From an uncultured Collinsella sp. (GTDB taxonomy: Bacteria > Actinomycetota > Coriobacteriia > Coriobacteriales > Coriobacteriaceae): 26,306 nt of DNA. Made by a program: the position numbers and the translations under genes. The stretch covers positions 1 through 26,306 of the forward strand of contig CAUHFS010000034.1 of assembly GCA_959605475.1 (NCBI GenBank). The letters are read 5' to 3'. Positions 8,573 to 16,176 of the stretch are shown here, in pieces. The notes beneath the pieces are model-generated. The model was not told the DNA's origin and did no database searches. It was given only the letters and a program-made list of their open reading frames with translations. The first letter of the stretch is position 1; every line of letters begins with the position of its first letter.

Positions 8573-9850
8573 TTAGGCGCTGTATTTGTTAGCCTCACCA
8601 AAAGTGCCGGCCTCGACAATCCAGCCGTCCTTCATGATGACGTCCATGTTGTCGGTGTTGAGCACGTGGATGTCGGCGGCGACGTCACCGTTGACGACCA
8701 GCAGGTCGGCGCACTTGCCGGCCTCGATGGAACCGGTCTCGTCCTCGATGTGACACATCTTGGCACCGTTGAGGGTGGCGCAGGTGATGGTCTCGACCGG
8801 GGTGAAACCGATCTTGTCGACGAACTCGTACATCTCCTCGATGGAGCAGGTGCCGTACGGGGTGACGAAGGAGAAGGAGTCGGAGCCGATCGTCATGACG
8901 ACGCCGCGCTTCTTGGCCTCGCGCAGGCAGTCGTAGTTGCGCTGCAGCTCCTTCTCGACCAGGGTGCCCTCGTACTTGTCGTGCAGCTCGGGGACGTAGA
9001 CGGGCGGATAGGTGGCGTACCAGGTGGGCAGGAAGGCGATCGTCGGGGTGAAGAAGGTGCCCTGCTCGGCCATGAGGTCCATGGTGCGCTCATCGATATC
9101 GAAGCCGTGAATCAGCTGCTCGCAGCCAAAACGGACGGAATCGTAGGCAGCGGCGTGGTTGTTGTAGCAGTGGCTCCACACGGGTATGCCGACCATCTTT
9201 GCCTCTTCGACCACGGCCTGGATCTCCTCGGAGCAATAGTGCTGGTCGCGACCGGAATCCCAACGCCAGATGCCGCCACCGGTAGCCCAGATCTTGATGG
9301 CATCGGGGTTCTCGCGCAGGCGACGACGGACGGCCTTGCGCAGATCCCAAGGACCATCGACCTGGTCGCCCCAGGGATGGGATTCCTTGTTGAGCTCCTG
9401 AGTGCAGTGGTGGGAGTCACCGTGGCCGGCAACGCGGCAGAAGCCAAGACCAGTGGCCAGAACGCGCGGGCCCTTGAAGACGCCCTTGTCGATGCAGTCG
9501 CGAATCTGGATACCAAAGCGGCCGATCTCGCAGACGGTGGTGAGGCCGTGGGTGAGGCAGTCGTAGGCCTGCTTGACGGCGACGGCTTGCTTCTCGAGGA
9601 GCGGCTGCATGACCCAGTCGGTGTCATCGTCGGTCAGGTTGCCCGAGAAGTGCAGGTGGGTGTCGATCAGGCCGGGAAGGACGGTCTTGCCGGCGGCATC
9701 GATAACCTCAACGCCCTCGGGAAGGTCCTGCATAGCACCGGCATACTCGATCTTGCCGTTGTCGTCGACGAGAACGAGGGAGTTCTCGACCGGCTCGGCA
9801 CCGGTACCGTCGATGAGCTTGCCGCCAACGATTGCGTACTTAGTGGACAT
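8573..9850 (-). CDS. Metal-dependent amidohydrolase (imidazolonepropionase/prolidase-like)
   Basis: A 425-aa cytosolic enzyme of the amidohydrolase superfamily. Metal-site residues are visible in order: H65 and H67 in DTHLHF, K186 in IKIWATGGG (the position of the carboxylated lysine in relatives), H227 in WSHCYN, H248 in IHGFD and D324 in GSDS. The composite beta-sandwich (about 1-58 and 365-425) is complete. Relatives of this subgroup cleave Xaa-Pro type dipeptides or cyclic amides; the substrate cannot be fixed from sequence. The start is preceded by AAGGAGG. It lies downstream of an APC permease on the same strand, suggesting uptake then hydrolysis of an amino-acid derivative or dipeptide (inference). 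Confidence 0.85.
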   Translation of the reverse strand: MSTKYAIVGGKLIDGTGAEPVENSLVLVDDNGKIEYAGAMQDLPEGVEVIDAAGKTVLPGLIDTHLHFSGNLTDDDTDWVMQPLLEKQAVAVKQAYDCLTHGLTTVCEIGRFGIQIRDCIDKGVFKGPRVLATGLGFCRVAGHGDSHHCTQELNKESHPWGDQVDGPWDLRKAVRRRLRENPDAIKIWATGGGIWRWDSGRDQHYCSEEIQAVVEEAKMVGIPVWSHCYNNHAAAYDSVRFGCEQLIHGFDIDERTMDLMAEQGTFFTPTIAFLPTWYATYPPVYVPELHDKYEGTLVEKELQRNYDCLREAKKRGVVMTIGSDSFSFVTPYGTCSIEEMYEFVDKIGFTPVETITCATLNGAKMCHIEDETGSIEAGKCADLLVVNGDVAADIHVLNTDNMDVIMKDGWIVEAGTFGEANKYSA

Positions 9851-9932
9851 GGTTCCTCCTTATGAATCCATATAGTGGGCGAGGCCATGTTGGGTTATGG
9901 CCTCACAAAGCTACCCAAGTGGTGCCGGGTTC

Positions 9933-9961
9933 GGTGCGCGGAAGAGAGGGGTCCGCGCACC
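9933..9961. repeat. Inverted repeat between permease and amidohydrolase genes
   Basis: Perfect 10-bp arms (9933-9942 and 9952-9961) enclose a 9-base loop. No T run follows on either strand, so it may be an mRNA processing or stability hairpin or a weak attenuator within the permease-amidohydrolase unit rather than a full terminator. Confidence 0.5.
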
Positions 9962-9981
9962 CGATCCGCCCCGGCTAGGCG

Positions 9982-11433
9982 TTATTTTTTGCGGGAATTG
10001 GTGAAGGCCATGAGGGCCAGGCCAACGGCCAGCCAGCCGATCACGATGCTCCACTCCACCATGTTGAGGGAGGCGGGAGAGAACGGGACCACGAGCAGGC
10101 CAATGATGACGGCGCAGGCAGCGACAGCGAGGCTGATGCCAAACTTGCCGCCGGGCACCTCGTAGGGACGAGGCAGGTCGGGCTCGGTGAAGCGCATGCG
10201 CAGGCAAGCGAGGGCGACCATGCCGCAGGAGAAGATGAAGGCGAGAGCCGACACGTTGGTCAGAGGGATGAGCATGTTCTTGCCCAGGAACGGACCGATG
10301 ACGGTGATGACGCCCAGAACGGCGCAGGCGAGCTTGGGAGCGCCGGACTTGGGATCGACCTCGGCGAACTTCTCGGGCAGCTGGCCCTTGCGGCCCATGG
10401 CGAGCATGATGCGGCTCGTGGCGCCGTAGAAGGAGTTCATCGGGCCCATGGGTCCAAGCGTGGCGATGACGAGCATGGCCAGGTACAGGAGCATGTTGAT
10501 GCCCTTGAGGCAGGCAAGCGCGGGAACCGGGCTCTTAACAAACTCATGCCAGTCGAGGATGGTGCCGAACGAGTAGATGCAGACCATGTAGAAGCCGCCG
10601 GCGGCCAGCAGGGCCAGGGAGATGATCTTGCCGAACTTGTTCCAGTTGAGGCCCTCGGCTGCTTCCTCAGCCTGCTGAGGAATGGTATCGAAGCCGGCGT
10701 AGAAGAACGGGGTCAAAACCAGGACCGACACGATGCCGGCGAACAGGCTGGTGCCCTCGGTAGCGGGCTTGCCGCCGCCAGCACCGGTGACCTGGGAGAA
10801 CACGGGCATGGCGTGTTCCGGCGAACCGGTGAACAGCGAGACACCCATGGCGAGCAGCATGCCGCAGAGCAGGGCCTTGGTCAGGAAGGCCTGGAGCTTG
10901 GCGGCCGAGCTGGCACCGCGGAAGTTGAGGAAGATGACGTAGACTGCAAAGCCGAGCGCGATTAGCGTCGGGAACAAGTAAACGTCGGCGCCCAAGATGG
11001 TGTAGAGCTTGACGGCGCGCAGCCACTCAAGACCGGGCAGGCTGCCGAACATCTCGGACACGAGGGTCGAAATGGCGATGGCCTCCCACGGGCACAGGAT
11101 GCCGTTGCCCAGGGCCAAAAGCCATCCGGTGATGTAGCTCAGCGTACGGCCAAAGCTACGGTCGACATACTCGACGATGCCGCCCGAGATGGGGATAGCA
11201 GCCGTGAGCTCACCGAAAACAGCTCCGACGGGCACGAGGAAGATTGCACCCAAGAGGAATGCGATCATAGCGGGAACGGGACCGCCGCCCACGACCATCC
11301 AGTCGCCGACCTGCAGGACCCAACCAGTACCGATGATGGCACCGAAACCGATGGTGAAGAAGTTCCAGAGCGAAAGCGTTTTCTTCATGCCGCCGTTACC
11401 TTCGACTGCAACTTCTGCGTTCTTGTCCGCCAT
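9982..11433 (-). CDS. APC-family amino-acid permease
   Basis: A 483-aa integral membrane transporter with about twelve hydrophobic helices. TM1 carries the GFGAIIGTGW type glycine-rich break characteristic of the amino acid-polyamine-organocation superfamily (about residues 29-38). TM6 contains FFYAGFDTIPQQAEEA, with the conserved FxGFD..P..AEE pattern of APC permeases. The N-terminus is a short charged cytoplasmic tail. The start is supported by GGAGG upstream. The amidohydrolase follows 131 bases later on the same strand, so the pair may import and process one nitrogen compound (inference). The substrate is unknown. Confidence 0.9.
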   Translation of the reverse strand: MADKNAEVAVEGNGGMKKTLSLWNFFTIGFGAIIGTGWVLQVGDWMVVGGGPVPAMIAFLLGAIFLVPVGAVFGELTAAIPISGGIVEYVDRSFGRTLSYITGWLLALGNGILCPWEAIAISTLVSEMFGSLPGLEWLRAVKLYTILGADVYLFPTLIALGFAVYVIFLNFRGASSAAKLQAFLTKALLCGMLLAMGVSLFTGSPEHAMPVFSQVTGAGGGKPATEGTSLFAGIVSVLVLTPFFYAGFDTIPQQAEEAAEGLNWNKFGKIISLALLAAGGFYMVCIYSFGTILDWHEFVKSPVPALACLKGINMLLYLAMLVIATLGPMGPMNSFYGATSRIMLAMGRKGQLPEKFAEVDPKSGAPKLACAVLGVITVIGPFLGKNMLIPLTNVSALAFIFSCGMVALACLRMRFTEPDLPRPYEVPGGKFGISLAVAACAVIIGLLVVPFSPASLNMVEWSIVIGWLAVGLALMAFTNSRKK

Positions 11434-11794
11434 TGTTCCCCTCCTTTCCTTATTGACGCCTCTTTGGCGTCACCCCTTGCGCGGTCTGTTTTGCCGCGCA
11501 CTTTTATTTCGTGGCTTTAAGATACGGCCTCGGCGTCGCGCTACCGCTTATGGCTCGACCGAAGGCAGAACTCGCATATGAGTGGCGCCGTTTTTGGGAC
11601 GAACGGCACGGTTTGCCGCTCATTGTTGTCGCCCGTCCGACGGGCGTACGCTCATTGGACGCATATAGAAATGTTTTTGAGGCCGTGTGTTTTGCGCCTT
11701 TCGTACCGTTTACCGAGCTTTTGACGCTCGGACCCATTTGTTGCACATCCTTTTTGTAGGATAGACAGGTTATACATGAGACAAGGCGGTACGA
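11434..11794. promoter_or_regulatory. Divergent intergenic region with leader hairpins
   Basis: This 361-base gap separates the leftward permease gene from the rightward C39-like gene and should hold both promoters, though no clear -35/-10 pair stands out. It contains two perfect hairpins in the permease leader (GACGCC/GGCGTC, 11455-11471; TGCGCGG/CCGCGCA, 11478-11500). It also has a palindrome with 8-bp arms and one central base at 11630-11646, flanked by two copies of GCTCATTG. A short open frame at 11511-11759 was judged not to be a gene. Confidence 0.4.
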
Positions 11795-12829
11795 ATGGCA
11801 TACGGATACAACGACGGTGATCAACGGCGACAAAGCGTTCGCCTTGCTGGCCGCACCACGCCGATGCCCAGAAGTGCCACGAGCAGCAATCCGCAACGCC
11901 CTCAAGAGCAACCCGGGCCTTCGTCTCGGCAGCAGACAAACAGAACACGGCAGAGCGGCCGTCCGAGCACGGGCACAAGCGCACAGCAAGATAGCCGCTT
12001 GGGCGCGCGCACTCGACAGCGCCAAGCCGAGGTTCCGCAACTGCGCCGCAACGGCGCACGTCAGCCCGGCATCCATATCAACCGCTTCTTTTCGCATCCC
12101 CAAGGCGGACGCGACGGCAAGCCCTACCGCTCGACATCGTACGTGAATGCCCCCGCCCTGCCGGCTCGTCGGCTTTGCCTCGCACTGTGCTCTATCCTCA
12201 TCTGTCTGGTCTTTGTGCTTATGAGCTCCTGTATGTCCCACGGCTCGGCCGGTCTCGAGCCCACCGCCGAGGACAAGCTGCTCAAGGCCCCCGTCGCGCC
12301 CGGTTATTCTTTCGCCTTTTCGACTCCGCGCTCGCAATGGCAAGCCGGCACGATGCCCCATATCTATCAGATCGACCCTGCGTGGTCGGAGCTGCCCTAT
12401 GCCGGTGGCACTATTCGCGAAAACGCTTGCGGTCCCACTTGCCTCACCATGGTCTATATCTTTAAGACCGGCCGCACCGATATGACACCGGTCGACATGT
12501 GCGCCCTTTCCGAGGCGGGCAACTATGCCCCCACCGGCGCCACCGAATGGTCATTTATGACGCGCGGCGCATGGCAGCTGGGCCTTAACGGAACGGAGCT
12601 TCATAACGATCGCGACTCGATGACTCAGGTGCTGCGTTCGGGAGCGCCCGTCATCGCCGCCGTTCGGCCGGGCACCTTTACCAACGTGGGCCACTACATT
12701 GTGCTTTACGGTATTGACGACGCCGACCAGATTGAAGTCTTCGATCCCAACTCGGCCAGCCGCAGCGCCCGCCGCTGGGGCGTGGTGGAGGTCCTCAACG
12801 AAATCGAAGCCATGTGGGCCTACTACTAG
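11795..12829 (+). CDS. Membrane-anchored C39-like (papain-fold) peptidase family protein
   Basis: A 344-aa protein with three parts. Residues 1-125 are low-complexity, rich in R, Q, S, P and T. A single hydrophobic segment follows (about 127-146). The C-terminal part (about 185-344) is a C39_2-like papain-fold domain with ACGPTCLTMV (nucleophile C212), NVGHYIVLYG (H300) and VFDPNS (D317). The positive-rich N-terminus predicts an inside N-terminus with the catalytic domain outside. CMS at 146-148, just after the membrane segment, is not a clear lipobox. Such proteins may cleave peptides or cell-wall cross-links; no substrate can be assigned. AAGGCGG precedes the ATG. The stop codon lies inside a palindromic element. 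Confidence 0.75.
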   Translation: MAYGYNDGDQRRQSVRLAGRTTPMPRSATSSNPQRPQEQPGPSSRQQTNRTRQSGRPSTGTSAQQDSRLGARTRQRQAEVPQLRRNGARQPGIHINRFFSHPQGGRDGKPYRSTSYVNAPALPARRLCLALCSILICLVFVLMSSCMSHGSAGLEPTAEDKLLKAPVAPGYSFAFSTPRSQWQAGTMPHIYQIDPAWSELPYAGGTIRENACGPTCLTMVYIFKTGRTDMTPVDMCALSEAGNYAPTGATEWSFMTRGAWQLGLNGTELHNDRDSMTQVLRSGAPVIAAVRPGTFTNVGHYIVLYGIDDADQIEVFDPNSASRSARRWGVVEVLNEIEAMWAYY

Positions 12830-12909
12830 TCATTGGGGACAGACTTAAATGAGTAGTCGTTGGAGACGTTCTTGTTTAACTAGTCGTTTAAGAACGTCCC
12901 CAATGACTA
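12827..12909. repeat. Palindromic element 1 overlapping the C39-like stop codon
   Basis: Perfect 14-bp arms (12827-12840 and 12896-12909, beginning TAGTCATTGGGGAC) enclose a second inverted repeat of 9 bp (12865-12873 and 12890-12898). The two stems share three bases, so they are partly alternative. The left half also contains an imperfect direct repeat (AGTCATTGGGGAC and AGTCGTTGGAGAC). The left arm includes the gene's TAG stop. It lacks a T run. It may be a dispersed palindromic repeat or a terminator between converging genes. Confidence 0.7.
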
Positions 12910-12917
12910 CCCGGAAT

Positions 12918-12981
12918 GAGAATGGATAATCTCCCACTTTTGGCCTGTACGCAGGCTCAAAGTGGGAGATTATCCACTCTC
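12918..12981. repeat. Palindromic element 2 (17-bp perfect arms with inner hairpin)
   Basis: Perfect 17-bp arms (12924-12940 and 12959-12975) enclose a second perfect hairpin, GCCTG/CAGGC around TACG (12943-12956). The outer stem extends by GAG/CTC across a 3-base internal loop. It lies nine bases after element 1, in the gap between the convergent C39-like and carbamate kinase genes. The layout suggests a REP/MITE-like dispersed element; copy number cannot be seen here. Confidence 0.7.
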
Positions 12982-13031
12982 GTGATTTGGGCGCGGCGCG
13001 CAGCACTCCTCATGAACAGCGACCTCAATAG

Positions 13032-13065
13032 CAAAAGCCCCGCAGTCGGAGCGGACTGCAGGGCT
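13032..13065 (-). terminator. Intrinsic terminator after carbamate kinase
   Basis: On the minus strand AGCCCTGCAGTC pairs with GACTGCGGGGCT (13065-13054 and 13047-13036) with one mismatch, followed by four T. A further perfect 8-bp hairpin (GTGGGCGC/GCGCCCAC, 13085-13108) lies between it and the kinase stop codon. Confidence 0.75.
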
Positions 13066-13130
13066 CATGAAGAGAGGCTAGTTTGTGGGCGCTTTGCCTG
13101 GCGCCCACGGGAGAGGCAACGGAGTAGGGA

Positions 13131-14093
13131 CTACTCGTGGATGCGGGTACCGGAGAGGCCGGCCATGGTCTCGGCGGCCTTGTCCAGGGCGCCGATGATG
13201 CAGGTGCGGCCCTTGCGGGAGCGGGCGAACTTGATGGCGGCGCGGACCTTGGGCTCCATGGAGCCCTTGCCGAACTGACCCTCGTCGGCCAGACGCTCGG
13301 CCTCGTCGGCGGTGAGGTCCTCGAGCTCCTCCTGGTTGGGCTTGCCAAAGTTGATGGCGACATGCTCAACGGCGGTCAGCAGGAACAGAACGTCGGCGTC
13401 GCAGTCCTCAGCCAGCAGCTCGCCGCCCAGGTCCTTGTCGATGACGGCGGGAACGCCCTTGTAGCAGCCCTTGTTCTCGTAGTCGCGGACGACGGGGATG
13501 CCGCCGCCACCGCAGGCGATGACGATGAACTCGTTGTCGAGCAGGTTGAGGATGGAGTCGGCCTCGACGATCTTCTTGGGATCGGGGGAGGCGACGACGC
13601 GACGCCAGCCGCGGCCGGAATCCTCGACGAAGACCTTGGAGGGATCCTCGGCCATGAACTCCTTGGCCTGCTCCTCGGTGTAGAAGGGGCCGATCGGCTT
13701 GGTCGGGTTCTTGAACGCGGGATCGTCGGGATCGCACTCGATCTGGGTGACGACGGTGGCGGCGTGCCAACGCTTATAGCGCTTGTGCATCTCGCGGCCG
13801 ATGCCCTGCTGCAGGTGGTAGCCGATGTAGCCCTGGGACATGGCGCCGCACTCGGGCAGCGGCATCTCGGGGGTGCCGATGGCATCGTGGGCAGCAGCGA
13901 AGGCGTTCTGGATCATGCCGACCTGCGGGCCGTTGCCGTGGGTGATGATGATCTCGTTGCCCTGCTCGATAAGACCAAGGAGAGCGTGGGCGGTGTTGCT
14001 CACGGCCTCGATCTGCTCGACGGGGTTGTTGCCGAGGGCGTTGCCGCCGAGGGCGACGACAATACGATCGGGCTTGCCAAGAGGCTTAGACAT
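13131..14093 (-). CDS. arcC: Carbamate kinase
   Basis: A 320-aa cytosolic amino-acid-kinase-fold enzyme, the usual length for carbamate kinase, which makes ATP from carbamoyl phosphate and ADP in arginine, citrulline or other carbamoyl-yielding catabolism. Diagnostic stretches are VVALGGNALG, THGNGPQVG, QGYIGYHLQQ, ACGGGGIPVV and PAVIDKDL. The ATG at 14093 (MSKPLGK) has AAAGGA about nine bases upstream and is preferred over an in-frame start twelve codons earlier. No arginine deiminase, ornithine carbamoyltransferase or arginine/ornithine antiporter is adjacent, so the source of carbamoyl phosphate is not shown by this window. A terminator follows. Confidence 0.95.
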   Translation of the reverse strand: MSKPLGKPDRIVVALGGNALGNNPVEQIEAVSNTAHALLGLIEQGNEIIITHGNGPQVGMIQNAFAAAHDAIGTPEMPLPECGAMSQGYIGYHLQQGIGREMHKRYKRWHAATVVTQIECDPDDPAFKNPTKPIGPFYTEEQAKEFMAEDPSKVFVEDSGRGWRRVVASPDPKKIVEADSILNLLDNEFIVIACGGGGIPVVRDYENKGCYKGVPAVIDKDLGGELLAEDCDADVLFLLTAVEHVAINFGKPNQEELEDLTADEAERLADEGQFGKGSMEPKVRAAIKFARSRKGRTCIIGALDKAAETMAGLSGTRIHE

Positions 14094-14459
14094 TGCTGGA
14101 ATCCTTTCTGTAAAAGGCCTACAACCCATTAATAACCCGCGTCCGTGCGATACGCGAGTTTATTAAGGTTTATATTCTCTTTATCGCTCATTTTATTCAT
14201 TTTGAAAATACCTAAGCGGCGAACGGTCGATTTTACCCGCTCAGCGTAAAGAAGCCCAGTTCAGGCATATCTACGCCATTTACGTGCAACTTTATTTAAA
14301 TAGAGCAGGGATTAGACCAGATTATGCAAACTATATCTTTGCTAAACACAAAACGGACAGCGCAATATCTTACTCGCACTATACGCGATTCTATACATTA
14401 ATTTGACGAGTATGCACCCCTGCAAAAACATGGGGCTTTTCATCCAACATAAGGGATAG
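14094..14459. other. A/T-rich intergenic region upstream of arcC
   Basis: Clearly more A/T-rich than its surroundings. It should contain the leftward arcC promoter (several TATAAA- and TTATTAAT-like stretches), but none forms a convincing -35/-10 pair. A weak hairpin, CCCC/GGGG at 14417-14435 followed by CTTTTC, is the only other structure seen. No gene recognised. Confidence 0.3.
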
Positions 14460-14678
14460 CCGATCGCGCTTCACCCCGCGGCAAGCGACTGCGAGTTCGC
14501 AGTATGGAACTTTACCGTCGGCTTCTGCATGAACGCTGCCGACGCCCTTTCGCTCCTGCGCGCCCAAGCAGCCGAGAACGCTAACGGCGCCACTGTCAAC
14601 CTGGCCACCCTCAACAACGGCGCCGCCAGCCTTTTCGCAAAGTACCGTGCTGGTTCGCTGGCTTTGAGGCCTAAGTGA
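14460..14678 (+). pseudogene. Probable C-terminal remnant of an unknown gene
   Basis: After an in-frame stop at 14457-14459, an open frame of 72 codons reads like genuine protein, with EFAVWNFTVGFCMNAADALS then an alanine- and asparagine-rich tail ending in ALRPK and TGA at 14676-14678. It has no start codon with a ribosome site; the only ATG is internal. I recognise no family. It looks like the 3' end of a gene whose front was lost when the adjoining ATPase gene and its repeats arrived. The reading frame on the other strand (14471-14716) looks like a shadow. Confidence 0.35.
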
Positions 14679-14685
14679 GCTTTGC

Positions 14686-14775
14686 TATTTGCCAATTTTT
14701 GTATGATTTGGGTCAAATCTATTTGTCAATTTTTGTATGATTAGGGGCAAATCTATTTGCCAATTTTTGTCAATG
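14686..14775. repeat. 34-bp tandem repeats just upstream of the AAA/DUF4143 gene
   Basis: Two full copies (14686-14719 and 14720-14753) and a partial third (from 14754) of a unit beginning TATTTGCCAATTTTTGTATG, with a few differences between copies. Each unit starts with ATTTG and ends with CAAAT, so the junctions form palindromes; the second is perfect (GGCAAAT-CT-ATTTGCC, 14746-14761). The last copy ends about ten bases before the ATPase start codon, so this is probably an operator array controlling that gene. Confidence 0.75.
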
Positions 14776-14785
14776 AGGTGTTTTA

Positions 14786-16147
14786 ATGCTACGCCGCAAG
14801 GTCACTGATAGGCTTTTGAGCTGGAAGAATAACTCCCATAAGGCCCTGCTTGTTACCGGTGCGCGTCAGATTGGCAAGAGCTATGCGATTCGCGCGTTTG
14901 GAAAGAGCAACTACGCTTCGTATTATGAGGTCAATCTGCTACTTGATGCCGAGGCAAGAGACGTACTTGTTGGCGCTAAGAACTCCATTGACTTCATCAA
15001 CCGTGTGGCCCTTCTTGCGGATGCACCGCTTGTTGAAGGAGACACGCTTATCTTCGTCGATGAGATTCAGGAGTATCCGCAGATCGTTACACTTATGAAG
15101 GCGCTGGTCGAGGACGGACGCTTTAGCTATGTCTTCTCGGGGTCTATGCTTGGGACTGAGTTTAAGGGGATCTCTTCTTTCCCGGTGGGGTATGTCGAGC
15201 ACATTGTTATGCGGCCAATGGATTTTGAAGAGTTTTGTTGGGCAAACAGCATCAGCGAGAATGTGCTTGCAGACATCCGCAGCTGCCTTGTCGAGAGGCG
15301 TCCCGTCGAAAATTTTATTCATGAGGCGATGCTCAAAAACTTTAGAGCTTATATCGTTTGCGGCGGCATGCCGGAGGTCGTTCAGAACTATATCGATTCG
15401 GGCTATTCGCTCGTGAGAACGCGTGAGCTTCAAATTCAGCTAGTCGATCAGTACAAAAGCGATATCTCTAAATATGCATCGACTCGAGCGTTTAACGTTC
15501 GCTCCATTTTCGAGCAAATTCCCGTTCAGCTTGAGGCGGAGTCCCATCGCTTTATCGTCTCGTCTCTAGGCGAGGGAGCTCGTCTTCAAAAATACGAGCA
15601 GGATTTCCTATGGCTGGTGAACGCAGGCGTTGGATTGATGGTCCCCCAGGTGACGGAGGCACGAAGTCCTCTCAAGAGGACGGAGAAAACGACGGCCTTT
15701 AAACTATACGAGTCCGATACAGGTATGCTCGCATCGCGGTATCCCGGCAGCACGGCACGCGCCGTCTACCTTGACATGAAAACCCCCAACCTCGGCGGCC
15801 TCTATGAGAACGTGGTCGCACAGGAACTCGTTGCCCTCGGAGCAGATACGTGGTACTACCAAACGCGTGAGGTCGGTGAAGTCGACTTTGTAATCGAAGG
15901 TGCCCGCGGGCATGTTGTCCCAATCGAAGTCAAATCGGGCAAGAAAGTTCGAGCACATGCAGCCCTCGACCGTTTGATGAGTGTGGGCGAGTACAAAATT
16001 CCCGAGGCCGTTGTGCTGAGCCACGAAAACCTTTGCAAAGAGGGCAAGATCCTTTACGTTCCAATCTATATGACATTCTGTCTCGATGAGTTTATGGAAA
16101 AGGACGACCCCAACAACGATTTCTCGTTTGCACCCATATCTCTCTAG
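14786..16147 (+). CDS. AAA ATPase with DUF4143 domain
   Basis: A 453-aa protein of the widespread prokaryotic AAA_14/DUF4143 family. The N-terminal ATPase has a Walker A GARQIGKS (25-32), Walker B LIFVDEIQEY (D92, E93) and a sensor-like FSGS. The C-terminal DUF4143 part has the restriction-endonuclease-like pattern YENVVAQEL, GEVDFVIEG and PIEVKSGK (about 345-392), typical of a PD-(D/E)XK nuclease core. Members are common in gut bacteria, vary between strains, and have no settled function; DNA processing or defence is often guessed. The ATG is preceded by GAGGTG. It stands alone between two repeat regions, consistent with an acquired gene. Confidence 0.85.
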   Translation: MLRRKVTDRLLSWKNNSHKALLVTGARQIGKSYAIRAFGKSNYASYYEVNLLLDAEARDVLVGAKNSIDFINRVALLADAPLVEGDTLIFVDEIQEYPQIVTLMKALVEDGRFSYVFSGSMLGTEFKGISSFPVGYVEHIVMRPMDFEEFCWANSISENVLADIRSCLVERRPVENFIHEAMLKNFRAYIVCGGMPEVVQNYIDSGYSLVRTRELQIQLVDQYKSDISKYASTRAFNVRSIFEQIPVQLEAESHRFIVSSLGEGARLQKYEQDFLWLVNAGVGLMVPQVTEARSPLKRTEKTTAFKLYESDTGMLASRYPGSTARAVYLDMKTPNLGGLYENVVAQELVALGADTWYYQTREVGEVDFVIEGARGHVVPIEVKSGKKVRAHAALDRLMSVGEYKIPEAVVLSHENLCKEGKILYVPIYMTFCLDEFMEKDDPNNDFSFAPISL

Positions 16148-16176
16148 GTCATCTGAGTCCGCAAGCCAGCCCCCAC

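Noticed and set aside
8468..9865. Long plus-strand open frame opposite the amidohydrolase, and similar long frames opposite arcC and the MFS gene
   Set aside because: These are shadows of clear genes carrying family motifs on the minus strand.
11511..11759. Plus-strand 82-codon frame in the divergent gap
   Set aside because: GTG start without a ribosome site, crosses an operator-like palindrome and ends in an unlikely sequence; more likely intergenic.
11504..12361. Minus-strand 285-codon frame overlapping the C39-like gene
   Set aside because: The opposite strand encodes a catalytic domain with conserved C, H and D motifs; this frame is low-complexity without motifs or a ribosome site.
14686..14775. 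CRISPR-like reading of the 34-bp repeats
   Set aside because: Units are directly tandem without spacers and number only two and a half.
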